Origin: an uncultured Collinsella sp.
GTDB lineage: Bacteria; Actinomycetota; Coriobacteriia; Coriobacteriales; Coriobacteriaceae
Direction of reading: 5' to 3'
NCBI GenBank assembly: GCA_900552705.1
Contig: USAX01000072.1
Location: 1 to 9,830, forward strand
Length of the DNA stretch: 9,830 bases
Shown here: positions 1 to 7,740 of the stretch, piece after piece
Position numbering within the stretch: position 1 is the first letter of the stretch
Layout: every line of letters begins with the position of its first letter
Made by a program: the position numbers and the translations under genes
Notes under the pieces: model-generated
Databases searched by the model: none
What the model saw: the letters and a program-made list of their open reading frames with translations, nothing else
What the model was told of the DNA's origin: nothing

Positions 1-346
1 CCTTGCACCACCCCAGCAGCGGAACCTCGACATAGGCACCAAAACCGATGGCGGCATCGGGCTTGCCGACCTTTGAGAAATGACTGGCGAGCGCACGCTT
101 GGCCTTGTTGACACGCCACAGCGAGGTCAGCGCCGTCCAAGGACGGGAGCGGTCGAAGCCCGTGACCGTAATGGGCACAAAATCAAACCCAGCCTCGGGG
201 ACCAGACGACCCTCGAGCTTGCGCGACTGGCCCACGAACACAACGTGGTGGCCACGGTCACGCAGCTCTTCGGCCAGGGCGAGCGCGGGGTTAATGTGTC
301 CTGCCGTGCCGCCGGCTGCAATAGCAACGGTCATTTTATCGGTCAT
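1..346 (-). CDS. murG: MurG, lipid II synthase (N-terminal 115 residues, cut by window edge)
   Basis: UDP-GlcNAc:undecaprenyl-pyrophosphoryl-MurNAc-pentapeptide GlcNAc transferase. It converts lipid I to lipid II on the inner face of the membrane. The visible part is the start of the N-terminal GT-B domain. The glycine-rich lipid/diphosphate loop reads AAGGTAGHINPALALAEEL at residues 10-28 and matches the family GGTxGHxxPALA signature. It is followed by VFVGQSRKLEGRLVPEAGF (36-54), the usual second loop. The later GxGGYxSxP loop appears as GFGAYVEVP (101-109), a departure from the family pattern. The ATG at 344-346 is chosen because AAGGGA lies about 6 nt upstream. A second in-frame ATG at 332-334 would drop four residues. 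The start overlaps the ftsW stop by 11 bp, so translation is probably coupled. The reading frame is open to the window edge; the UDP-GlcNAc-binding C-terminal domain is outside. Confidence 0.95.
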   Translation of the reverse strand, partial: MTDKMTVAIAAGGTAGHINPALALAEELRDRGHHVVFVGQSRKLEGRLVPEAGFDFVPITVTGFDRSRPWTALTSLWRVNKAKRALASHFSKVGKPDAAIGFGAYVEVPLLGWCK

Positions 347-1856
347 GGTAGTCCCTTCGTACACGCGGTCCCTGGTCGTCGGTGCGCAGACGCGCCGACG
401 GGTCCGAGTTCAAATCGATTCGATTATATCCGCCGCCCGCGTTGCGAGGGCTGGGGCGCTGAGGACGACCTTGCGGAGCCGTCCGCGGACGTGGACGAGC
501 TGCCGGCTCGGATGCAGAACCATCCAGAACGGTAAAGCCGCTACGCGAAGGTCGTTCACCGCGCACATGGGCTACGCCGGCGGTGCTCTCGTCCATAACG
601 GCAAAGCTCTCACGGCGGCGGTCATACTCATCGCGGCGGGCGCTCTCGTACGAAACGCGCAGGATCAACCCGGCAAGCATGAGCGACACAATAATCGACG
701 AACCGCCGTAGCTAATAAACGGCAACGGTTTACCCGTCATGGGAAACACGTTGAGGATGCCCAGCGCATTGATCAAAAACTGCACCGCAAGAATGACCGC
801 GGAACCCGATGCCATAAGTGCTCCGCGACGATCGGTCGCCTGCTCAGCAATGCGAAACGCCGAGTAGATCAGCATCGCAAACACCAAGAAGAACAGCACG
901 GTTCCGATAAAGCCAACTTCCTCGCCGATAATAGCCAAGATGTAGTCGTTGTGCGCCTCGGGCAAATACGAGTACTTCATGGTGGAGTTGCCGATACCAC
1001 GGCCGAACAGTCCGCCCGAGGCAAACGCCATGATGGCAAGCGTGGCCTGATAGCCGTCACCATATTCGTCTGCCCAAGGATTCCAAGCAACCTGGACACG
1101 CGTCATGCGATACGGCTCGGCGATAAGGGCAATCGCAATGACGGCGATGCCGGCAACAACCGTCCAAACGATATATTTGGGGTCCAATCCCGCAAACAAC
1201 GCCATGCATATGAGGGTCAACAAAATGATCAGAACGGTACCAAAATCGGGCTGAACAAAGATCAGGAAGAGCGAAATACCCAGGTAGATGCCCATCTTGC
1301 GAAGGAATTCGTTGATGTTGCCACCGGGCGAAAAGAAGCGATCAAGCATGATGGCCGAATACGCAATGGCAAATGGCTTTAAAAACTCGGAAGGCTGGAA
1401 CTGAATACCGGCGATGTTGAGCCAGCGCGTGGCGCCACGGCTGCCGCTGCCCACCAAGAACACCAGAAACAGTAGCCCTATCATGCCGATAAGGAAGATC
1501 CTAAGCACATCCTCCCCAAACCAGCTGTCCGGCAAAACGCGCACGATGGCAATCAGCGCCAGAACACCAACCACGGCAAACGCGGCCTGTCGACCCAGGA
1601 AAAACGTCGCCGAGCCATTCTCGTGCAGCGCCTCGACCGAAGACGCCGAGTACACCATCAGCAGACCAAAGCACACCAAAGTAAACAGGCAGGCCATAAA
1701 TATCAGACGGGGGCGCATGATGCGGGCGGGAACGCCGGCAATATAGCGTTCGCTAAACGACTGCCCGCCGCGACCGGAACGCGGTGTGCTGCGCCGCGAG
1801 GAAGCACGGTCCGAGTCGGGCCTCCTCATATCACTTCGGGGGCTCTCCTCTCTCAC
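336..1856 (-). CDS. ftsW: FtsW, septal SEDS peptidoglycan glycosyltransferase
   Basis: Polytopic SEDS protein that polymerises lipid II at the septum with its partner FtsI. About ten hydrophobic segments span residues 50-402 (GTG numbering). Family motifs are QPDFGT (203-208), AEPYRMTRV near 247 and NPWADEYGDGYQ (259-270). PEAHNDYILAIIGEE (299-313) contains the Asp equivalent to the catalytic Asp of RodA/FtsW, residue 304. FPMTGKPLPFISYGGSS occupies 371-387. The chosen start is GTG at 1854-1856: AGGGG (1863-1867), which overlaps the murD TAG, lies 6 nt upstream. TTG at 1860-1862 is possible but badly spaced, and ATG at 1827-1829 has GAGGAG about 15 nt upstream. A basic Ser/Arg-rich head of about 45 residues precedes the first membrane segment. 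A tail of about 100 residues rich in Arg, Pro and Gly follows the last and carries a repeated SFAVMDES/GFTVLDGS motif. The tail is far longer than in E. coli FtsW and recalls tailed actinobacterial FtsW proteins. Confidence 0.95.
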   Translation of the reverse strand: MREESPRSDMRRPDSDRASSRRSTPRSGRGGQSFSERYIAGVPARIMRPRLIFMACLFTLVCFGLLMVYSASSVEALHENGSATFFLGRQAAFAVVGVLALIAIVRVLPDSWFGEDVLRIFLIGMIGLLFLVFLVGSGSRGATRWLNIAGIQFQPSEFLKPFAIAYSAIMLDRFFSPGGNINEFLRKMGIYLGISLFLIFVQPDFGTVLIILLTLICMALFAGLDPKYIVWTVVAGIAVIAIALIAEPYRMTRVQVAWNPWADEYGDGYQATLAIMAFASGGLFGRGIGNSTMKYSYLPEAHNDYILAIIGEEVGFIGTVLFFLVFAMLIYSAFRIAEQATDRRGALMASGSAVILAVQFLINALGILNVFPMTGKPLPFISYGGSSIIVSLMLAGLILRVSYESARRDEYDRRRESFAVMDESTAGVAHVRGERPSRSGFTVLDGSASEPAARPRPRTAPQGRPQRPSPRNAGGGYNRIDLNSDPSARLRTDDQGPRVRRDYHDR

Positions 1857-1862
1857 CGGCAA

Positions 1863-1867
1863 CCCCT
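1863..1867 (-). promoter_or_regulatory. Shine-Dalgarno of ftsW, overlapping the murD stop
   Basis: On the gene strand AGGGG runs from 1867 to 1863. Its first two bases, AG, are the end of the murD TAG stop. The spacing to the GTG at 1856 is 6 nt, which is near optimal and decides that start over TTG at 1862. The arrangement suggests that ribosomes finishing murD re-initiate on ftsW. Confidence 0.6.
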
Positions 1868-3272
1868 ATTCCGTTTGCGATTTCGCTGCTGTGGCAAGCT
1901 GGGCCACGTAGTCCTTAAACACGCGACCGCGCTCCTCGTAGCCCGAGAACTCGTCGAACGAAGAACAAGCGGGCGAAAGCAGGATCACGTCGCCGCGGCT
2001 CGAGAGCGAGCGGGCAACGTCAACGGCATCGCGCAGGTCATCGGCCTGGGCGATATCCACGTCACCATCGACATCGGCCTCGTCCATAGCAGCGGTAAAG
2101 CGCTCGCGCGCATCGCCAAAGCAAACGACCGAACGCACGTTGTCCATAACGACGCGGGCAAAGTCCGCAAGCGGTGTGCCCTTATCGTGGCCGCCGAGCA
2201 GCAAAATCACATCGTCGTCGGGAAACGCCGTCAGGGCCTTTTCGACCGCATCGGTGTTCGTTGCCTTGGAATCGTTGACGTAGCGCACGCCATCGATCTC
2301 GCCGCAGGGTTCCACGCGGTGTTCGAGCGGCTGGAACGATGCCAAACCGCGGCAAATGCCCTCGGGATCGGCACCGACGGCCAGAGCAGCCGTGGCGGCA
2401 CATAGGGCATTGATGACATTGTGATGGCCCGAGATCTTGAGCTCGGATGTGGCGACAAGCTGAGTCTCGACGCCCTTCAGGCGCACGATCATCTTGCCGT
2501 CGCGCACGAAGGCGGCGTCTGCACCCTCGGGCTCGTCAAAAGCGACCTTGCAGATGCGGCGGCCCGGTGTGTAGATGTATTCATCGAACTCATGGATGCC
2601 GGCATCCTCAACGTCGATAACCACGAGGTCGTCGTCGACCATATTCTCGAACAACTTGATCTTGGCAAGCGCATAGTTCTTGTGGCTCTTGTGCCAGCCC
2701 AGGTGATCGGGCGTGATGTTGAGCAGCACCGCCACGCGAGGATGAAGCTCGGCGGTCGTAGCAATCTGATAACTCGACAGCTCGGCCACAAACCACTCAT
2801 TGTGCGCGCGGCCGTCGATCTCGTTCACCGGCGGCTCACCGATGTTGCCGACGGCCACGCTGGCTTCACCGGCGGCCTTGAGCAGATAATCGGTCAGCGA
2901 CGTGGTAGTTGTCTTGCCGTTGGTGCCCGTGATGGCGATCCAATTTTGGGGAGACAGACGATAGGCAAACTCGGGCTCGCCCATAATCTGGGCGGCATGC
3001 TCACGCCCAGCCTTAAAGAAGGCCGAGAACTCCGAGATACCCGGGCATGTCACGCACACGTCATAGGCACCCTCGACCTGCTCGGTGCCGTAGACAAACG
3101 ACGCGCCCTGCGCCTCGAGCGCACGTGTGGCGTCATTGGGCTCGGAGGTACCACCGCCATACACGGTCGTGGCGCTCACGCGCTCGGGGTGAGCCAGCGC
3201 CCAACGGGCGACATCGAGACCGGATTTACCCTGCCCCAAAACGAGCAGGCTAAAGACATCAGCAAGAGGCAT
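1866..3272 (-). CDS. murD: MurD, UDP-MurNAc-L-alanine:D-glutamate ligase
   Basis: ATP-dependent cytoplasmic Mur ligase that adds D-Glu to UDP-MurNAc-L-Ala. The 468-residue length is normal. The N-terminal Rossmann-like UDP-binding domain opens with LLVLGQGKSGLDVA (9-22). The central ATPase domain has the P-loop ITGTNGKTTTTS (114-125), ELSSYQ (164-169) and LNITPDHLGWH (184-194). YALAKIKLFE (200-209) holds Lys204, at the position of the carbamylated lysine of the family. The C-terminal domain has FQPLEHRVE (313-321), YVNDSKATNTDA (331-342) and LLSPACSSFDEF (431-442), the last two typical of MurD rather than of the other ligases. The ATG start lies 9 nt after the mraY stop and has only a weak Shine-Dalgarno (GTGG, 6 nt upstream), so it probably depends on coupling to mraY. 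The stop is 9 nt before ftsW. Confidence 0.96.
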   Translation of the reverse strand: MPLADVFSLLVLGQGKSGLDVARWALAHPERVSATTVYGGGTSEPNDATRALEAQGASFVYGTEQVEGAYDVCVTCPGISEFSAFFKAGREHAAQIMGEPEFAYRLSPQNWIAITGTNGKTTTTSLTDYLLKAAGEASVAVGNIGEPPVNEIDGRAHNEWFVAELSSYQIATTAELHPRVAVLLNITPDHLGWHKSHKNYALAKIKLFENMVDDDLVVIDVEDAGIHEFDEYIYTPGRRICKVAFDEPEGADAAFVRDGKMIVRLKGVETQLVATSELKISGHHNVINALCAATAALAVGADPEGICRGLASFQPLEHRVEPCGEIDGVRYVNDSKATNTDAVEKALTAFPDDDVILLLGGHDKGTPLADFARVVMDNVRSVVCFGDARERFTAAMDEADVDGDVDIAQADDLRDAVDVARSLSSRGDVILLSPACSSFDEFSGYEERGRVFKDYVAQLATAAKSQTE

Positions 3273-3281
3273 GAAAGACCA

Positions 3282-4301
3282 CTATCCCAACTGGAAGAAC
3301 AGGGCGAGGCCAACGGCGCCAAAGGCCGCGGCGATAATCCAAAAACGGATAACGACCTTGGTCTCGGCCCAGCCCTTCTTTTCGAAATGATGATGAATGG
3401 GCGCCATAAGGAAGACGCGCTTGTGCGTAAAGTGGAAATAGACAACCTGGATCATGACCGACAGGGTCTCGACGATAAACAGACCGCCGATGATGAGGGA
3501 AACGACTTCGGTGTTGGTCATGATGGAGGTGCAGGCAAACGCGGCACCCAGGGCAAGCGAGCCGGTATCGCCCATAAAGATACTCGCCGGGTAGCAGTTG
3601 AACCACAAAAAGCCCAGGCAGGCACCGGCGCACGCCGTGCAGAAGATGGACAGGTTCACGTCACCGTGCAAAAACGCCATGGCGGCCATGGCGAGCATGG
3701 CGATCATGGAAGTGCCGCCGGCAAGGCCATCCAGACCATCGGTCAGGTTCACGGCATTGGAGAGACCAGCGATCATCAGCCAGCAAAATACAATGTAGAG
3801 CCACGGGAACGAAAGGCCGCAGATGGTGGTCGAAAGAACACCGAGGTCAATCGTCAGGCCGCCGGGAAAACGAATCTCGGGGGCGACGCCGCACCAATTG
3901 ACGGCAAGTACCGTAAAGGTGACACAGATAATGGTTAGACCGATCATCTTGGCGTGAGGCGTCAGGCCGAGCGAGCGACCATGCGTGACGGAGGTCAGGT
4001 CGTCGATGAGACCCAAAACGCCGGTGGCCAGCGTGGCAAGCAACACGAGCACGAGCTCGGTGGTGAGCTTGCCCATCAACAGGCAGGTCAGCGAGATCGC
4101 GACAAGGATGATGACGCCGCCCATGGTCGGCGTACCCTGTTTAATCAAATGACGCTTGGGGCCGTCGGCTCGGACCTGCTGGCCGATACCCTCGACCTTC
4201 AGCAGCTTGATCCACCACGGCATAAGCAGCAGCGCAATGGCGGCAGCGATGCCAAGCCCCAAAAAGGCCTGATACGTAGGATACGAGGGATTGCCGAACA
4301 T
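3282..4301 (-). CDS. mraY: MraY, phospho-MurNAc-pentapeptide translocase
   Basis: Integral membrane enzyme that transfers phospho-MurNAc-pentapeptide from UDP to undecaprenyl phosphate, giving lipid I. The 339-residue length and many hydrophobic segments fit the ten-helix family. Signature motifs are DGPKRHLIKQGTPTMGG (46-62), the Mg-binding LIDD (98-101) followed by LGLTPHAK (111-118), NLTDGLDGLAGG (185-196), FMGDTGSLALG (242-252) and the MraY-specific MAPIHHHFEKKGW (299-311). The ATG at 4299-4301 begins 3 nt after the murF TAG stop. GGAAGG inside the last murF codons is about 13 nt upstream, a somewhat long spacing that again suggests coupling to the upstream gene. Confidence 0.97.
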   Translation of the reverse strand: MFGNPSYPTYQAFLGLGIAAAIALLLMPWWIKLLKVEGIGQQVRADGPKRHLIKQGTPTMGGVIILVAISLTCLLMGKLTTELVLVLLATLATGVLGLIDDLTSVTHGRSLGLTPHAKMIGLTIICVTFTVLAVNWCGVAPEIRFPGGLTIDLGVLSTTICGLSFPWLYIVFCWLMIAGLSNAVNLTDGLDGLAGGTSMIAMLAMAAMAFLHGDVNLSIFCTACAGACLGFLWFNCYPASIFMGDTGSLALGAAFACTSIMTNTEVVSLIIGGLFIVETLSVMIQVVYFHFTHKRVFLMAPIHHHFEKKGWAETKVVIRFWIIAAAFGAVGLALFFQLG

Positions 4302-4304
4302 GGG

Positions 4305-5729
4305 CTAGCACACACCTTCCACAAAGCGGTCGAGCTCAACAAAACGGGAACCCTTGACCAATACAACATCATGATTTTCAAGCGCGCCGCCCATGCGGTC
4401 GAGCACCTGCTGATAATCGGAGAACACCTGGATGCGGTCCTCATCCATACCCATCATGCGTGCGGCATCGGCCATGAGCTGAGCCAGCTCACCGCCGACG
4501 CACGCGAGCATGTCGAGCTTCTTGGCGGCGGCATAGGCGCCCACGAGCTCATGCATACGGGGAGCCTCGTCGCCCATCTCGCCCATCTCGCCCAAGATCG
4601 CCATGCGCGAACCGTCACAGATGAGCGAGCACAGCAAATCGAGGCCGGCAGCCATAGACTCGGCACTGGCGTTATAGGAGTCGTCGATGATGCGTGCACC
4701 GCTCTTGGCGCGCTTGATCTCCTGGCGGTGCCCGGTGATCGTAAGACCCCTAAAGGCAGCATCGATCTGCTCGGGCGTCACGCCCAGGCGATAGGCAACC
4801 GCGGCGGCCTTAACGGCATTAGGAACGGACTGCACGCCGGGGATGGCAAGCATGGTATCGATTGTCTCGCCCTGGCCAAAATCGAGCGTAAAGACCGGAC
4901 GGCCCTCGTCATCAACGCGAACGTCGCGGGCGCGGACCTCATCATCGTCCGAGACACCGGCCAGCATCACGTCGATACCAGCAGGCTGGGCGAACGTATC
5001 GCGAATGAACGGCGTAAAATCGTCCTCGCCGCCCAAAACCAGCAGCGGCAAATAGTCGCCGGCGGCGCACATGCCCTGGACAATCTCGGCCTTAGCGCGG
5101 GCGATGTTCTCGCGGCTGCCCAAAATGCCGATATGAGAGGTGCCGATCTTGCTCACGATGGCAAGGTTGGGATTGGCAGACAGAGACAGGCGCTCGATCT
5201 CGTGGAAATGGTTCATGCCCATCTCGAGCACCAGGACCTCGGTATCGGCCGGAGCGGAAAGCACCGTGAGCGGCATGCCGATCAGGTTATTGAAATTGCC
5301 CTTGGTGGCCCAGACACGATAGCGCTTGGCGAGCACAGCGGCGAGAACGTCCTTGGTCGTCGTCTTGCCGATGGAACCGGTAATGCCAACGACCAGACAG
5401 CCAAGCTCCAGGCGATACGCGTGCGCCAAACGCAGCAGAAACTCCTCGGGATCATCGGTCAGCAAGATGGCACAGCCCTTGTCCTGCGCCAGCGAGACCA
5501 GCTCGGTCTCGGGCTCACGCGTCATCACGACGGCGCCGGCACCCGACTGGACGGCACGGGAAGCAAAATCATTGCCGTCGACGTTTTCACCGGGAAAGGC
5601 GACGAAAATCGTCCCTTCCTCGACCTGGCGCGAGTCGATAACGCACCCGCGGCATACCCGATCGACTTCTCCCGTCACGGTTCGGGCCCCTGTTGCGGCC
5701 GCGAGGTTGTTGACGGCGATCTCTATCAT
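4305..5729 (-). CDS. murF: MurF, UDP-MurNAc-tripeptide:D-Ala-D-Ala ligase
   Basis: Cytoplasmic ATP-dependent ligase that adds the D-Ala-D-Ala dipeptide and completes UDP-MurNAc-pentapeptide, the substrate of the next gene product, MraY. It has 474 residues. The N-terminal UDP-binding domain contains DSR (32-34). The central domain has the P-loop GITGSIGKTTTKD (115-127), the MurF-type KGNFNNLIGMPLTVL (143-157), LEMGMNHFHEIERLS (168-182) and IGTSHIGILGSRENIARAK (195-213). The C-terminal domain has IIDDSYNAS (347-355), LGEMGEMGDEAP (379-390) and VLVKGSRFVELD (456-467). The NNLIGMPL motif and the absence of a MurE DNPR-type motif argue against MurE. The ATG is preceded by AGGGGAG with 5 nt spacing, one of the best ribosome sites here. 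That fits a gene that follows a 128-bp gap and cannot rely on coupling. Confidence 0.96.
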   Translation of the reverse strand: MIEIAVNNLAAATGARTVTGEVDRVCRGCVIDSRQVEEGTIFVAFPGENVDGNDFASRAVQSGAGAVVMTREPETELVSLAQDKGCAILLTDDPEEFLLRLAHAYRLELGCLVVGITGSIGKTTTKDVLAAVLAKRYRVWATKGNFNNLIGMPLTVLSAPADTEVLVLEMGMNHFHEIERLSLSANPNLAIVSKIGTSHIGILGSRENIARAKAEIVQGMCAAGDYLPLLVLGGEDDFTPFIRDTFAQPAGIDVMLAGVSDDDEVRARDVRVDDEGRPVFTLDFGQGETIDTMLAIPGVQSVPNAVKAAAVAYRLGVTPEQIDAAFRGLTITGHRQEIKRAKSGARIIDDSYNASAESMAAGLDLLCSLICDGSRMAILGEMGEMGDEAPRMHELVGAYAAAKKLDMLACVGGELAQLMADAARMMGMDEDRIQVFSDYQQVLDRMGGALENHDVVLVKGSRFVELDRFVEGVC

Positions 5730-5857
5730 TGCAGCTCCCCTGTAAACCTAAATAATGCTATCGGCGTATTGTATCCCAGCGCCGCGCATGCGTGGTGCAG
5801 GGCATGTGAACACCCCTCATATGGGACAACAAACCACGCCCCAAAGATTGTAACCCC
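5730..5857 (-). other. ftsI-murF intergenic gap, where murE would be expected
   Basis: This 128-bp stretch lies between the ftsI TAG and the murF ATG. I find no coding remnant and no Mur-ligase motif in it. On the gene strand it contains an 8-bp palindrome CGCATGCG, a loosely spaced inverted pair CGTGGT/ACCACG, and a TACAAT hexamer at 5768-5773 that could be a -10 box. No convincing -35 lies 16-18 bp upstream of it, so a murF promoter is possible but unproven. There is no hairpin followed by a T-run, so I see no intrinsic terminator and read-through from ftsI is likely. Confidence 0.5.
5735..5741 (-). promoter_or_regulatory. Shine-Dalgarno of murF
   Basis: AGGGGAG on the gene strand, 5 nt before the murF ATG at 5729. 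It is stronger than the ribosome sites of the tightly packed downstream genes mraY and murD. Confidence 0.7.
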
Positions 5858-7723
5858 CTACTTCGTGTGTGGGATACCCAGCACGTCGAGCGCGTTGGCC
5901 ATAATGGACTGGAACGGCACCGCAGCGGCATCTGAGCCGCTCGGCGTTCCGTCGAGCGTGATATAGCACAGCACCTTGGGCGATTGTGCCGGTGCAAAGC
6001 CCATAAAGGACGACATGTAGTTCTCCTTGAGGTAGCCGCCGTTCTCGTCGGCACGTTCGGCCGTACCGGTCTTACCCGCCACGTCATAGCCGTCAACAGC
6101 GCCGCCAACGCCCGTTCCCTCCGACACGACCGTCTGCATGCACGATGTCACCTGGGATGCGGCGTCCTCCGAAATCGCGCGCTCGCCCTCGCCCCAGTCC
6201 TTCTCGTCGCCCTTGCTGGACTTATAGAAGTGCGGGGTCATCATCACGCCGCCGTTGGCGATGCCGCCCACGGCACGTGCGATCTCAATCGGCGAGACAG
6301 ACAGCGCCTGTCCAAAGCTCATCGAGCCCAGCGTGGCGCCGTCATACTGGTCACGCTCCTTGACGATGCCCAGGCTCTCGCCCGGAAAATCGACACCCGA
6401 GCTGTGACCGATGCCCCACTTGTCCACATAGGCGGCAAAGTCGTCGGCACCGATCTTGCGCCCCACCAGGACAAAACCCACGTTGGACGAACGGCGCATC
6501 ATCTCGCGTACATCCATGGTCATGGCGTAGTCGCGCTTGTCGGCATCGGTGACGGTATCGTCGCCCACCTTGATGCTCGCCGGCACCTCAAACGACGTAC
6601 TCGATCGCACGACGCCCAAGTCGAAGCCGGCGCCCGCCACAAGCGTCTTAAAGACTGAGCCGGGCTCGTAGGCATCGGTGACCAGGCGCAAGTTCATATC
6701 CTCGGTCTTGGCGTTTTCCAAATTGGTCTGGTCGTAGGTCGGATACGAGCAGGCTGCCAAGATCTCGCCTGTCGTAGGATCGGTGACCAGCGCCGAGCCG
6801 TTCTTGGCCTTTGTCTTCTCGACAGCCTCTGCCAGGGCATCCTCGGCCGCACGCTGGATATTGACGTCGAGCGTCGTCACGATATCAACGCCGTCGACCG
6901 CAGCCACCTTTTTATAGGCACCGCCCGCGATATAGCTGCCGTCCCTCGCGCGCTCGCGTACGAGAGAACCGTTCGTGCCGGTCAGAAGCTTGTTGTATTG
7001 CTTTTCGAGACCCGTCAAGCCGTCGTTGTCTACATTCACTACACCCAGCACCTGCGATGCCAGATTGCCGTATGGATATACGCGCTTCATGGCCTGCTCA
7101 AAAAGCACGCCGGGCAGGTTCTTCTTCTCCAGCGCCGCAGCGTCGTCTTCGTCCACCTGGCGCTTGATATACACCCAGGTTCCATCGGACTCAACGAGCT
7201 TGCGGCAGGTCTTTTTATCGATTCCAGTTGCCTTGACCAGCGCCGACACCGTCTTGTCAACATCCTCGACAAGCTGGGGGTTCACGGCGATGTTGCGACA
7301 TTCGACCGACGACGCCAGCACGTTACCGTTGCGGTCGTAGATGGTGCCACGTTTGGCATAGAGGGTCTGCGCAAGCAGGCGGCGCGCATCGGCACGCCCG
7401 CGCAGTTTATCGGCTTCGACAATTTGATAGTCGGCAAGGCGAAAGACGCCCAAGCCCAAGCCAAGCCCAATGAAGCCCATGACGGCTTTGCGGCGAGGCA
7501 GAGGCGTGCCTGTGAGCCATTCGGTCGACGAACTCTTGCGCGACCTGGTGCCATGCACTTGAGGGCCGCCCGAGCCGCGAAGTCGCGACGCCGGGTCGTT
7601 GCCACGGGACTGCCCGGCGTTGTAAGATTGCCGACCCGTTCCTTGATAACCAGAACGTCCCCGCGACGAGGGACGTCCAGAACCGCGGCCCCCATCGGAA
7701 CCGCGGCGATAGTCATTTGTCAT
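5858..7723 (-). CDS. ftsI: FtsI/PBP3, septal class B penicillin-binding protein (transpeptidase)
   Basis: Membrane-anchored D,D-transpeptidase that cross-links septal peptidoglycan in complex with FtsW. It has 621 residues. Residues 1-76 form a cytoplasmic head very rich in Arg, Gly, Ser, Gln and Tyr. One membrane anchor lies at about 80-99. The PBP dimerisation (pedestal) region starts near AKRGTIYDRNGNVLA (123-137) and includes MKRVYPYGNLASQVLGVV (212-229). The transpeptidase domain shows all three active-site motifs: S356-V-F-K359 in YEPGSVFKT, S412-S-N414 in RRSSNVGF, and K551-T-G553 in VAGKTGTAE. No PASTA domains follow; the protein ends just after the catalytic fold. The ATG at 7721-7723 lies 17 nt after the ftsL-like stop and its ribosome site is poor, suggesting coupling. 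The ftsI symbol rests on cluster position as well as on motifs; pbpB is a synonym in some lineages. Confidence 0.94.
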   Translation of the reverse strand: MTNDYRRGSDGGRGSGRPSSRGRSGYQGTGRQSYNAGQSRGNDPASRLRGSGGPQVHGTRSRKSSSTEWLTGTPLPRRKAVMGFIGLGLGLGVFRLADYQIVEADKLRGRADARRLLAQTLYAKRGTIYDRNGNVLASSVECRNIAVNPQLVEDVDKTVSALVKATGIDKKTCRKLVESDGTWVYIKRQVDEDDAAALEKKNLPGVLFEQAMKRVYPYGNLASQVLGVVNVDNDGLTGLEKQYNKLLTGTNGSLVRERARDGSYIAGGAYKKVAAVDGVDIVTTLDVNIQRAAEDALAEAVEKTKAKNGSALVTDPTTGEILAACSYPTYDQTNLENAKTEDMNLRLVTDAYEPGSVFKTLVAGAGFDLGVVRSSTSFEVPASIKVGDDTVTDADKRDYAMTMDVREMMRRSSNVGFVLVGRKIGADDFAAYVDKWGIGHSSGVDFPGESLGIVKERDQYDGATLGSMSFGQALSVSPIEIARAVGGIANGGVMMTPHFYKSSKGDEKDWGEGERAISEDAASQVTSCMQTVVSEGTGVGGAVDGYDVAGKTGTAERADENGGYLKENYMSSFMGFAPAQSPKVLCYITLDGTPSGSDAAAVPFQSIMANALDVLGIPHTK

Positions 7724-7740
7724 ACTCAGCTACCGTCTTG

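Noticed and set aside
99..1382. 427-codon open frame on the plus strand opposite ftsW and murG
   Set aside because: It is antisense in register with ftsW and stops at the single TTA codon there. The product is rich in Arg, Asn, Gln and His without domain features.
1860..1862. TTG as the ftsW start
   Set aside because: It sits directly against the AGGGG ribosome site. The GTG two codons later has a 6-nt spacing and is preferred.
2421..3938. 505-codon open frame on the plus strand opposite murD and mraY
   Set aside because: It has the same antisense-register artefact; it ends where mraY uses a CTA leucine codon. Both opposite genes are unambiguous.
5768..5773. TACAAT as the -10 of a separate murF promoter
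   Set aside because: No acceptable -35 hexamer lies 16-18 bp upstream and there is no TGn extension. It is kept only as a remark in the intergenic entry.
3954..5966. 670-codon open frame on the plus strand opposite murF and parts of its neighbours
   Set aside because: It is in exact antisense register with the murF codons. It stays open because sense TTA, CTA and TCA codons are rare in this GC-rich genome. The translation is low-complexity with no recognisable domain, while murF opposite has every family motif.
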